A stretch of 64,000 nt of DNA from Kribbella caucasensis (GTDB lineage: Bacteria > Actinomycetota > Actinomycetes > Propionibacteriales > Kribbellaceae), in NCBI RefSeq assembly GCF_004361855.1, contig NZ_SNWQ01000021.1, positions 1 through 64,000 of the forward strand. The letters are read 5' to 3'. The notes beneath the pieces are model-generated. The model was not told where the DNA came from. It searched no databases and was given only the letters and a program-made list of their open reading frames with translations. A program made the translations under genes and the position numbers. Position 1 is the first letter of the stretch. Each line of letters begins with the position of its first letter. This document shows, piece after piece, positions 31,500 to 39,607 of the stretch.

Positions 31500-33275
31500 T
31501 CAGCCCAGCTTGTTCTTGAGTTGGCGCTTGACGCGGCGCTTGACCTTGCCGGCGAACTTGCGGGGGTTGCGGATCTGGGCGGCCTTGCGGATCAGCTTGA
31601 CCGCGGAGTAGGCGCGCGAGTTCTTCAGCTTGGTGCGCTCGGCGTTCGCCTTCTGCACCTGGGTGCGCATCTCGCGGATCCGGGTCTCGCGCGTCTTCAG
31701 CGCCTTGTCCCGGAAGCCGAGCGTGCGTTCCAGGCCGAAGATCTGGCCCTTCAGCTCGAAGTTCTCCTTGCGGGCCTCGTCGGCCTCCGCCAGCGCCGTC
31801 CGGACGTCCGGCGTCTGCGATGCGTCGGCCGGGATACCCAGTGCGACATTCAGCGCCGCGGCGAGTTCCTTGCCACGCGCAACCTCTGCGACCGAGGCCG
31901 ACGGGGTGTCCGGACCGGCGGCCGGCGTCTGCTTGATCGACTCGATCCCGGACATCGCCAGCCAGGCCGAGACCAGGTCGTCGCCGACCATCCACGGCGG
32001 CCACGGGTGCCGGCGGTGGGCGCCGATCAGCCGCTCGTGGAACCGGGCCCACGCGGCGGCCAGCCGGTCCTTCTCGGTCTCCTCGCCCACGGTCGCCCAG
32101 GCCGAGACCCCGAAGGCGAACCCGTCGCCGTCGACGACCACGTCGTCCCAGCGCAGCAGCACCTGCGAACTCGTCTGGGACCGCGCCCAGTCACCCAGCC
32201 GCGCGGCCAGATCCCGGAAACCCGGGACGTCCTCGGCCGCGGCCAGACGGAGCAGCAACGTCTCGGCGGTCACCCCACCCGGCACGGTCGCCGGGACAGC
32301 CTCGGCGTCGAACTTCAAGTCGCCGGCGGTCTCTGCACCACCACCAGCGACAGTCACAGACCAGCCGTCGCCCTCCGCGTCAGCGGTGAGAACGGCCTCC
32401 GCACCCGGGGTCTGCGCGTAGATCGCGTGCTTCGCGGCCGCACCGGCGACAGCGATCCACCCACTCGGCGTGGAAGCAAGCAGCCCAGCACGCGCCGCGC
32501 TCTCGGCGCCCTCGGCAACCGGCGCCAGCAGCGGTACTACGGCCGCCGAGGCCTCCAGTGCTTCGACAGCCAGCCGCGCGGGTAGTTGCCCCGGACGGGC
32601 AGCGGCCGCCACATCGGCGGACACCAGCGTCAGCGGGGTCTCCTTGACCGCGAAGGACGCGTACGCAACGGCACCGGTCCGGCCCACGCGCTCCAGGGAG
32701 GAGGTCAGCTGCTCGACGGACACAGGCCGGGTCGGGTCCTCGTGCAGCGGTCGCCACTCGTCGTCGCCGTGGCGCTGGTCGGCCGGGCGACGGTCGAGCA
32801 GGTTCGTCAGGGAGAACTCGTTCTCCACGCCGAGCACCAGCACCGCCTCAGGCGATGCCACCGCGGCCAGCGCGTCGAGCCGCTGCTGCCAGTTCAGGTC
32901 GTCGCTGTCGTAGCCGATGACGCGATCCAGCCCGTCCGCCGCGACGACCACGTCGTACCGCGGCCGGCTGTCGTCCACCAGACCGTCGAGCGCGCCCGCG
33001 ACCACCTGCAGCTTGTCGCCGAACTGCTCGGTCAGCTCACCCGCGTCGGAGACCGAGCGGACCAGCACGGTCGTCTCGGCGGCCTTCGCGATCACGGCCT
33101 CGACCAGATCCGCGGCATGCGGACCGAGGATCAGAGTGCGCGCAGCATCGGGAAGGACATCGGTCAGCAGTGCGCGGAGCACCGGACCTTGGGCAGCCCC
33201 CCGCTTGCCGCTGTAGTCGCTCCACGGCTGCATCTCGCCGCGGACCACCTCGACGGCCAGCTGGTTGTCAGACAC
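31500..33275 (-). CDS. SAM-fold protein with coiled coil and basic tail (duplicated module, copy A)
   Basis: The 591-residue protein has an N-terminal 200 residues resembling a class I methyltransferase core (TLILGPHAADLVEAV, YDVVVAADGLDRV, AVLVLGVENEFSLTNLL) without a canonical G-x-G-x-G motif. A central region of unknown fold follows, then a coiled coil near 500-555 and a very basic tail beginning LKNSRAYSAVKLIRK. A similar tail ends many polysaccharide glycosyltransferases. The closest relative in the window is the 486-residue protein at 47941. The GTG start has GGAGAG 5 bases upstream and overlaps the previous stop by 8 bases. Confidence 0.62.
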   Translation of the reverse strand: MSDNQLAVEVVRGEMQPWSDYSGKRGAAQGPVLRALLTDVLPDAARTLILGPHAADLVEAVIAKAAETTVLVRSVSDAGELTEQFGDKLQVVAGALDGLVDDSRPRYDVVVAADGLDRVIGYDSDDLNWQQRLDALAAVASPEAVLVLGVENEFSLTNLLDRRPADQRHGDDEWRPLHEDPTRPVSVEQLTSSLERVGRTGAVAYASFAVKETPLTLVSADVAAAARPGQLPARLAVEALEASAAVVPLLAPVAEGAESAARAGLLASTPSGWIAVAGAAAKHAIYAQTPGAEAVLTADAEGDGWSVTVAGGGAETAGDLKFDAEAVPATVPGGVTAETLLLRLAAAEDVPGFRDLAARLGDWARSQTSSQVLLRWDDVVVDGDGFAFGVSAWATVGEETEKDRLAAAWARFHERLIGAHRRHPWPPWMVGDDLVSAWLAMSGIESIKQTPAAGPDTPSASVAEVARGKELAAALNVALGIPADASQTPDVRTALAEADEARKENFELKGQIFGLERTLGFRDKALKTRETRIREMRTQVQKANAERTKLKNSRAYSAVKLIRKAAQIRNPRKFAGKVKRRVKRQLKNKLG

Positions 33276-34098
33276 GCTCTCTCCAATCGAAAACCATGCG
33301 CAGTTCCTCCGGCGGCATCATCCACGGCACCCCGAGTTCCAGATCGGTGGTGGCCTTGGCCGCCTCCGGGTCGAGCTCCTTGCCCAGCATCTCCGGCCAC
33401 AGCCGCTCGATCCGGCGCTGCCCACCGAAGAGCGGGTTCTCGCCCTCCATCTCCATCGGGTCGCCGTACACGGCCGCTTCGCAGCCGGCCGCGATGCCGT
33501 AGAAGATCGCGGTCGACAGCCGGTTCGCCGCCACCCGCTTGTGCTTGCGGAGCTCGGCCAGCTGTTTGTACAGGAAGCGCGGGTCGGTGCCCTCGTAGGA
33601 GAAGCCGCGGCGGCCGAACGAGACCACCCGGAACCCGGCGTCCTCGTACGACTTGCGCACCTCGGGCCGGTCGTACTCGGTGTAGTACAGGCTGAAGGTG
33701 ACCGGGCCGTCCTCGGTCTCCCGGATCTCGTCGATCAGCTTCTTGTGGTCACCCTGGATCTTGCCGCCCTCCCAGCCGTGGAAGAGGAACCAGAGAGTGC
33801 CTTCGCGCTCCTCCTCCGGGACCGCGCCGAGCTCGGGCTCGAGGTCCAGCAGGTAGAGGAACGGGGCGCCGATGCTGTGGTAGTTCCGCCGGCCTAGCGC
33901 GTGCCCGCGGCGGCGTGGAGCGTCGCTCCAGGTGAACCGCCAGGCGCCGTCGTAGAACTCGTGCACCGGGTTCCAGCCGTCGGCGATGTTCCAGCCGTGC
34001 TGCAGGTAACCGCGCAGCCGGGGCGGGTACTGGTCGTCGAGACCGGCGTACCGGGCCAGGATGTGCGCCTGGCCGTAGTAGTGGTTGTGGTGATGCAT
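33268..34098 (-). CDS. Unknown MHH-type protein (duplicated module, copy A)
   Basis: I cannot name this 276-residue protein. It begins MHHHNHYYGQAHILARYAGL, then has GYLQHGWNIADGW, FLFHGWEGGKIQGDHKK, SLYYTEYD and LRKHKRVAANRLSTAIFYG. The repeated His-Gly-Trp segments and the two-lobed pattern suggest a GT-B-like glycosyltransferase or hydrolase, but no donor motif is clear. It is collinear with the protein at 49401. The ATG at 34098 overlaps the GT2 stop (TGATG). It is soluble and predicted cytoplasmic. Confidence 0.62.
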   Translation of the reverse strand: MHHHNHYYGQAHILARYAGLDDQYPPRLRGYLQHGWNIADGWNPVHEFYDGAWRFTWSDAPRRRGHALGRRNYHSIGAPFLYLLDLEPELGAVPEEEREGTLWFLFHGWEGGKIQGDHKKLIDEIRETEDGPVTFSLYYTEYDRPEVRKSYEDAGFRVVSFGRRGFSYEGTDPRFLYKQLAELRKHKRVAANRLSTAIFYGIAAGCEAAVYGDPMEMEGENPLFGGQRRIERLWPEMLGKELDPEAAKATTDLELGVPWMMPPEELRMVFDWRERV

Positions 34099-36431
34099 CA
34101 GCGAACCTCGAGGTGAAGGGTGCCGGCGTGCGGGCGCAGGGTGGCGGAGTGGCCGTGCAGCTCGGTGTCGACCGGCAACCGGCTGGACAGGAACGGCTCG
34201 CACTGGACCGCATGCGAGACGCCGTCCGGGCCGGTGGCGAACAGGATCCAGTCCGCCAGGCTGGCCAGCGGGTCGGTCGAGTTCGTCTCCACGTCGGCGG
34301 GGATCAGCTCGGGCACCGCGATCGCCGCGGTCCACTCGCCGTCCTCGACGGTCCGCCGGCACTCGACGTCCAGGTGGTCGTCGGAGTCGTCCAGGTACCG
34401 CCGCCAGGCGAAGGTGTAGTCGTCGCCGTTCATCACCGGACCGCTGATCCGCAGCTCACGCCCATTGCCGTCGGCAACGATCTCGGCGTCCTCGGCGGGC
34501 AGCCGGAGCGGCGCCTCGTGCAGGTTCACATAGCCACCGGTGGACCTGGTGAGCGTCACCAGCCGGCCCTGGTCGAGGTGGTGCATCGCCCGCTGGCCGG
34601 CGGTCCAGAGGAGCAGCTTCTCCTCGCCGTTGGATCCGGTCAGCCGGAACGCCCAGGTGGTGCGCTGGGTGAACGGGTCGTCGGGGTTGGTGTCGTCGAT
34701 GATCGGCCGGATCGGGATCCGGACGCTGAAGTCCCGGCCGTCACCGCTCAGCGTGACCGGCAGCAACTGGTCCTTACCGGCCAGCGGGCGGCTGATCCGC
34801 AGCTTCGGCTCCTCGATCTCACCCGGCACCCGGCCGTGCAGCACCAGCGCGTCGGCGGTCTTCTCGACCGAGGTGAGCCGGCAGGAGTCGACCATCTTCC
34901 GGAGCACGAAGGCGCCGTCCGCACCGGGACCGGGCTGGACCCAGCTGGTGCCGTCGATCCAGGATCCCGGCGGCCAGCCCGGGCTGCCCGGCCGCTGACC
35001 ACGCAGCTTGCCGTGCCGGCGGAGCCGTCCGGACCGCATCCGGACCATGAAGTGCGCCGGGGCGGCGGTGTTCTTGAGCTTGGCCAGCAACGGCTTGTCG
35101 AGCCGTACCTCGAACCCGACCAGAGCCGGGTCGCCGTGCGTGTCGGTGGCGTCGAACCGGCGGACCGCGAGCTGGGTCTCGACCCCGCCGATGACGATCG
35201 CGATCCGCAGGCTGGACGACGTCTTGGTCTCCAGGTGCCGGATCTCGGCGGTGCCCTTGACCGACAGCGTGCCGCCCTCGAGCCAGGTGACCTGCTGGAC
35301 GCTGGTGGCCAGGCTCAGCGCGGTCGTCGGCAGCCGGTACAGCTCGCGCGGTACCGAACTGCGCTGGTCCTGCACACCTGGGTAGTTGTGCTCGTACTGC
35401 CATGGCCGGCCGGGCCGGGACAGCGCCCGGGCGCCGCCGCGCAGGCCGCCGTCGTTGCGGAACTGGGCGAGCCGGCGGAGCAGGTCGATGTCACCCTCGG
35501 CGAGGGCCGAGTGCTGGATCCGGTCGTAGCTGTGGGCGCGGGCCAGGACGGAGTCGTCCAGCCGGTCCATCAGCCGGCGGGCCAGCTTGAGCAGGTTCTG
35601 CTCCTCCTCCGGCGGGGCCGCGCCGAACGCCATCATCAGCGTGAGCATGTCGATCTGGGTGAAGTGCGAGTGCACCCGGCGGCGGACCTCCCGCAGCCCG
35701 TCCCCGGTCTCGATCAGGTCCATCACCAGCTCGGCCGACCGGACCCGGTCCTCGAGGTTGCCGAGCTGGAACTTCTGCTGGGTGATCGACTCGCCGGACT
35801 CGCGCTCGCGCCAGTAGTAGACCGGTACGGCGAGGGCGTCGACCGTGACCGCCTCCAGATGCGCCTTCAGCGTCACCGGGTAGTCCTCGTACCGGATCGC
35901 GGGGAACTCGTAGCCGTACTCGTCCCAGAAGGACCGCCGGTAGACCTTGTTCCAGACCATCCGGTCCAGGATCAGGTCCGGGGTCTCGATCACGTGGGTG
36001 GCGATCCGGTCCCGGCCGAACGGCAGCCGGTGGATCCAGGACGGCCGGACGCCCGCCGAGTTGTTGAACCGGCGCGCGTTGCCACCGGCGAACGACGAGC
36101 CGGTCTCGTCCAGGGTACGGATCAGCTTCTCGAACCCGTGCCGGGTAACCAGGTCGTCGCTGTCCACGAAGGTGATGTACTCGCCGTCGGCGTGCCTGGT
36201 CCCGGTGTTGCGGGCCGGGCCGAGACCCTGGTTCTCCTGCTCGACGATCCGGAACCTGGAGTCGCGGTCGCAGAACTCCTTGGCGATCGCGGCGCTGTTG
36301 TCCGGGGATCCGTCGTCGACCAGGATCGCCTCGAAATCGGTCCACGTCTGCCGGGCGATCGAATCGAGACACTCCCCGATGTAGTCGCCGACGTTGTAGA
36401 AGGGCACAACGACACTCAGCCGCGGCGTCAC
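34098..36431 (-). CDS. Large soluble GT2 glycosyltransferase with C-terminal accessory region
   Basis: The 777-residue protein has an N-terminal GT-A domain (LSVVVPFYNVGDYIGECLDS; EAILVDDGSPDNS; TFVDSDDLVTRHG) and a helical region to about residue 340 that includes RYEDYPVTLKAHL, both common in GT2 enzymes of teichoic and capsular polymers. The remaining 430 residues are beta-rich and resemble the carbohydrate-binding or trimerisation tails of TarS/TarQ-like wall-polymer transferases. The GTG start has GAGGAGAA about 8 bases upstream. It heads an operon with the duplicated module A. Donor and acceptor are unknown. Confidence 0.78.
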   Translation of the reverse strand: MTPRLSVVVPFYNVGDYIGECLDSIARQTWTDFEAILVDDGSPDNSAAIAKEFCDRDSRFRIVEQENQGLGPARNTGTRHADGEYITFVDSDDLVTRHGFEKLIRTLDETGSSFAGGNARRFNNSAGVRPSWIHRLPFGRDRIATHVIETPDLILDRMVWNKVYRRSFWDEYGYEFPAIRYEDYPVTLKAHLEAVTVDALAVPVYYWRERESGESITQQKFQLGNLEDRVRSAELVMDLIETGDGLREVRRRVHSHFTQIDMLTLMMAFGAAPPEEEQNLLKLARRLMDRLDDSVLARAHSYDRIQHSALAEGDIDLLRRLAQFRNDGGLRGGARALSRPGRPWQYEHNYPGVQDQRSSVPRELYRLPTTALSLATSVQQVTWLEGGTLSVKGTAEIRHLETKTSSSLRIAIVIGGVETQLAVRRFDATDTHGDPALVGFEVRLDKPLLAKLKNTAAPAHFMVRMRSGRLRRHGKLRGQRPGSPGWPPGSWIDGTSWVQPGPGADGAFVLRKMVDSCRLTSVEKTADALVLHGRVPGEIEEPKLRISRPLAGKDQLLPVTLSGDGRDFSVRIPIRPIIDDTNPDDPFTQRTTWAFRLTGSNGEEKLLLWTAGQRAMHHLDQGRLVTLTRSTGGYVNLHEAPLRLPAEDAEIVADGNGRELRISGPVMNGDDYTFAWRRYLDDSDDHLDVECRRTVEDGEWTAAIAVPELIPADVETNSTDPLASLADWILFATGPDGVSHAVQCEPFLSSRLPVDTELHGHSATLRPHAGTLHLEVR

Positions 36432-36576
36432 AACGGCAATTCTCCTCGGCTCAATCGGCGGTAGGTCGACATCCTGGTCGGCTTCACCCGCCTACCCGAT
36501 GCTGCTGCGGCACGTCGCTCCGGAGCAACCAAGGTCCGGGCGGCGACCAGTGATCCATCGTCGAGCAGCCTAGCAC

Positions 36577-36594
36577 CGGGGGCGGTCACCCCCG
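36577..36594. terminator. G/C hairpin after the RffC-like gene
   Basis: CGGGGG (36577-36582) and CCCCCG (36589-36594) pair around a 6-base loop. The hairpin lies 10 bases past the stop of the leftward GNAT gene and closes the GT2-RffA-RffC operon. Confidence 0.55.
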
Positions 36595-36603
36595 ACGGAT
36601 GCA

Positions 36604-37395
36604 TCACCGGGCGGGGCTGGCGGGAAAACGTTCACCCGGCAGTAATCCGGGTGTTACGAGATGGACTGTCAAGAGAGTGTGAACCGGCTCGAAACCGTAG
36701 CGTGCCCAGGCTCTTTGCACACCGGTGTTATGCCCCTGGGTGGAGATCACCAGCCGCCGGGCCGTGCTCGCGTCCTCGACCGCGGCGAGCAGATGCGCGT
36801 ACCGGCCGCGGCCCTGTTCGGAGGGGACCACCCCGGCCAGCTCGATCTCGGTCCAGGACGCCTGCCGGTCGACCGTGGCCAGCGCGAGCACCCGGCGATC
36901 GGGGCCGCGCAGTACGACGGCACCGTCCGCGGCGATGCTGCGCCGGGCCCACTCCTGGTACCCGGCGAGCGCCAGCGCCCGGTCGAACAACGGGTTGGCG
37001 CAGTAGTGGTTGCCGTAGTCACCGAAGATGTCGCCGACCAGGTCGTCCACCAGGTCGTCGTCGATGTCGGTCTCCAACTTGGCGTTGAACCCCGCCAACG
37101 GCGCCGGGCGATGACCCTTACCGACCGGGAGCGACCAGTAGACGAGGCTGTCCGCAAGCAGTGCCTTGCGTGGACCACTCGCCAGGGCTGCGAACCAGGA
37201 CACCTCGCGCGCCGGATAACGCAGTACGACGACATCGGCCGTCGACTTGTCCACCGCGGCCAGCACTTCACTCAGCGGCGTACCGGCTGAAGCGGAGACG
37301 GAGACCCGGTCGACCGATACGCCGAACCGCTTGGATTCGTACTCCGACGGGGAACTGGCCAGCTCGCCGGCCTCGAGCGCGTCGTACCAGCCCAT
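36604..37395 (-). CDS. RffC/WecD-like N-acetyltransferase (GNAT)
   Basis: The 263-residue protein has a variable N-terminal half, then DIFGDYGNHYCANPLF and a GNAT core (VLRGPDRRVLALATV, ELAGVVPSEQGRGRYAHLLAAV, with the acetyl-CoA loop QGRGRY). The two-part build matches RffC/WecD, which acetylates dTDP-4-amino-4,6-dideoxy-D-galactose. The direct neighbour, one base away, is an RffA-like transaminase, the enzyme that makes this substrate. The C-terminal ending and part of the N-terminal half have no recognised match. I did not assign the gene symbol because specificity is untested. Confidence 0.74.
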   Translation of the reverse strand: MGWYDALEAGELASSPSEYESKRFGVSVDRVSVSASAGTPLSEVLAAVDKSTADVVVLRYPAREVSWFAALASGPRKALLADSLVYWSLPVGKGHRPAPLAGFNAKLETDIDDDLVDDLVGDIFGDYGNHYCANPLFDRALALAGYQEWARRSIAADGAVVLRGPDRRVLALATVDRQASWTEIELAGVVPSEQGRGRYAHLLAAVEDASTARRLVISTQGHNTGVQRAWARYGFEPVHTLLTVHLVTPGLLPGERFPASPAR

Positions 37396-37396
37396 G

Positions 37397-38542
37397 TCAG
37401 ATGGGGTACGAGAGCAGGCCGTCGATCACCCGGGTCTGCTCGTCCTCGGTCAGCTGGCTGAACAGGGGCAGCCGCACGAGTTGCCCGCTGATCCGCTCGG
37501 TCACGTCACAACCGCCCGGCCCGACCCGGCCGTACCGCTCGCCGGCCGGGGCCGAGTGCAGCGGGACGTAGTGGAAGGGGGCGGTGATGTTGCGCTCGCG
37601 CAGATGGGCGATCAGGCCGAGCTGGTGCTCGTGGTCCGGCATTAGCAGGTAGTACATGTGCGCAGGGTGCACGCACTCTTCAGGGACCGTCGGCACCGCG
37701 ATCCCGTGCGACCCGGCCCAGTCGGCCAACTCCTCGTCGTACCGCTCCCAGATCGCGTACCGGGGCGCCTGGATCTGCTCGAACCGCTCCAGCTGGGCGG
37801 TCAGGAAGGCGGCCAGCGGATCGGCCGGGAGATAGCTGGAGCCGATGTCGACCCAGCGGTACTTGTCCACCTGGCCGCGGAAGAACGCGCTCCGGTTGGT
37901 GCCCTTCTCCCGGATGATCTCGGCCCGGTGCAGCAGATCGATGTCGTTGACGACCAGCGCGCCCCCCTCACCGCAGTGCACGTTCTTGGTGCCGTGGAAG
38001 GACTGCGTCGCCATCAGGCCGAGTGAACCGAGCGGACGGCCCTTGTACGTCCCGCCGAGGCCGTGCGCGTTGTCCTCGACCACGGCGATCCCGTGCTTCG
38101 CGGCGATCGCCAGGATCTCGTCCATCGCGACCGCGACCCCGGCGTAGTGCACCACCACGATCGCCTTGGTCCGGTCGGTGACGGCCGCCTCGACCTGGGT
38201 CTCGTCCAGGTTCAGGGTGTCCGGCCGGACGTCCACGAACACCGGTACGGCGCCGCGCAGCGCGTACGCGTTCGCAGTGGAGACGAAGGTGAACGAGGGC
38301 ATGATCACCTCGTCGCCCGGCTCCAGGTCGAGCAGCAGGGCGGTCATCTCCAGCGCGTGCGTGCAGGACGTGGTGAGCAACGACCCGACCCCGCCGGTGA
38401 GCTTGGTGACCAGCTCGGTGGCCCGCGCGGTGAACGGGCCGTCCCCGACCACTGCGGCCGAGGAGAAGGCCTGACTGACGTAGGCGAGTTCGTCGCCCGC
38501 CAGGTAGGCCTTGCAGAACGGAATGGGCGAGAGGTCCGGCAT
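37397..38542 (-). CDS. RffA/WecE-like dTDP-4-amino-4,6-dideoxyhexose transaminase
   Basis: This 381-residue DegT/DnrJ/EryC1 enzyme has PLP lysine Lys186 in SFHGTKNVHCGEGGA. Long stretches follow enterobacterial RffA closely: EVIMPSFTFVSTANA, VVHYAGVAVAMD, IIREKGTNRSAFFRGQVDKY and FHYVPLHSAPAGERYG. RffA converts dTDP-4-keto-6-deoxyglucose to dTDP-4-amino-4,6-dideoxygalactose. The first two enzymes, RmlA and RmlB, are not in the window and must come from elsewhere. It is co-transcribed with a GtrB-like GT2 (11 bases upstream) and the RffC-like acetyltransferase. Confidence 0.87.
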   Translation of the reverse strand: MPDLSPIPFCKAYLAGDELAYVSQAFSSAAVVGDGPFTARATELVTKLTGGVGSLLTTSCTHALEMTALLLDLEPGDEVIMPSFTFVSTANAYALRGAVPVFVDVRPDTLNLDETQVEAAVTDRTKAIVVVHYAGVAVAMDEILAIAAKHGIAVVEDNAHGLGGTYKGRPLGSLGLMATQSFHGTKNVHCGEGGALVVNDIDLLHRAEIIREKGTNRSAFFRGQVDKYRWVDIGSSYLPADPLAAFLTAQLERFEQIQAPRYAIWERYDEELADWAGSHGIAVPTVPEECVHPAHMYYLLMPDHEHQLGLIAHLRERNITAPFHYVPLHSAPAGERYGRVGPGGCDVTERISGQLVRLPLFSQLTEDEQTRVIDGLLSYPI

Positions 38543-38553
38543 GGAGTGGGAGC

Positions 38554-39549
38554 CTACCCGTGGTCAGGATCCTTGGCCTCGATCGCCTCGGCGAAGGTGT
38601 GGTGGCCGTGGTCCTCGAGACTGTCGTAGCCGACCAGGAACTGCGGCCGCTTTTGGCTCGACTGGAACAACCGCGCGACGTACTCCCCCAGCAGGCCGAG
38701 ACAAAGCAACTGGATCGCACCGATCACACCCACCGCGAGGACGGTCGACGTCCAGCCCGGGATGCTGTTGCCGGACAGCTTGATGATGAGTGCCGCGATG
38801 ACGACCGCCACCGACAGCAGACCGCCCAGCAGACCCAGCCAGGTCGCCAGCCGCAGCGGTGCCGCCGAGAACGCCGTGACGCTGTCGAAGGCCAGCCGCA
38901 TCATCTTGCTCAGGTTGTACTTCGTGGTTCCTGCCGCCCGCTCGGCGCGTACGTACGTCACCTCAGCACTCGGGAAGCCCAACCACGGAATCACCAGCCG
39001 GAACACGCGACCGTCCTCGGGCAGGGCGTTCACCGCGTCGACCACCCGCCGGGAGACCAACCGGAAGTCCCCCGCATCGAAGGGGATCTCCTTGCCGACC
39101 AGTCGGCACATCAACCGGTAGTACAGGCGAGCGGTGGTCCGCTTGGCCCACGTGTCACTGGAGCGGTCGGAGCGGACGCCGTACACGACATCCACGTCCT
39201 CGTCGCGCGCGGTGGCGAGCAGGTCCGCGATCAACTCAGGCGGGTCCTGTAGGTCGGCGTCGATGCTGACCAGATACTCGCCGCGGGCCCGGCGGAATCC
39301 GGCGGACAGGGCGGCCTGGTGACCGGAGTTGCGGAGCAGGCGGACCAGGCGGAGCTGTGGCCAGTCCTTGGTCGCGACGGCGAGCAGTGCGGCGGTGTTG
39401 TCCCGGCTGCCGTCATCGACGACGAGCACCTCGTAGCTGATGCGGAGTCCGTCGAGCAGTGGGCGCATCCGCTCGAAGAAGATGGGCAGCACCTCTTCCT
39501 CGTCGTACATCGGTACGACGACGGACAAGGTGGGCTGACTGGCTTCCAC
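38554..39549 (-). CDS. GtrB/dolichol-phosphate-mannose-synthase-like GT2
   Basis: The 331-residue protein has a GT-A domain beginning LSVVVPMYDEEEVLPIFFER, the intact donor motif SIDADLQDPPELI, and two C-terminal spans (ATWLGLLGGLLSVAVVIAAL; VLAVGVIGAIQLLCLGLLG) ending in EYVARLFQ. The conserved PFDAGDFRLVSR segment is shared with ArnC/GtrB enzymes. Heading the RffA/RffC operon suggests it loads 4-acetamido-4,6-dideoxygalactose onto polyprenyl phosphate, which is my inference. The GTG start has GGAAGG upstream. It is divergent from a GT-C-like gene 58 bases away. Confidence 0.87.
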   Translation of the reverse strand: MEASQPTLSVVVPMYDEEEVLPIFFERMRPLLDGLRISYEVLVVDDGSRDNTAALLAVATKDWPQLRLVRLLRNSGHQAALSAGFRRARGEYLVSIDADLQDPPELIADLLATARDEDVDVVYGVRSDRSSDTWAKRTTARLYYRLMCRLVGKEIPFDAGDFRLVSRRVVDAVNALPEDGRVFRLVIPWLGFPSAEVTYVRAERAAGTTKYNLSKMMRLAFDSVTAFSAAPLRLATWLGLLGGLLSVAVVIAALIIKLSGNSIPGWTSTVLAVGVIGAIQLLCLGLLGEYVARLFQSSQKRPQFLVGYDSLEDHGHHTFAEAIEAKDPDHG

Positions 39550-39595
39550 TTGGCAAACCTTCCTTCGGCGAGACTACTCGGCACCCCGGCCCCGC

Positions 39596-39601
39596 TAACC
39601 T
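39596..39601 (+). promoter_or_regulatory. -10 box for a probable leaderless mRNA
   Basis: TAACCT matches TANNNT and sits 6 bases before the GTG at 39608, where no ribosome site is present. The gene would be translated from a transcript starting at its first codon. Confidence 0.45.
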
Positions 39602-39607
39602 TCCTTC

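Noticed and set aside
34113..36464. A 783-codon rightward open frame
   Set aside because: It is antisense to the GT2 gene, has R/D/P/V-rich low-complexity composition and no domain; the opposite strand encodes a clear GT-A enzyme.
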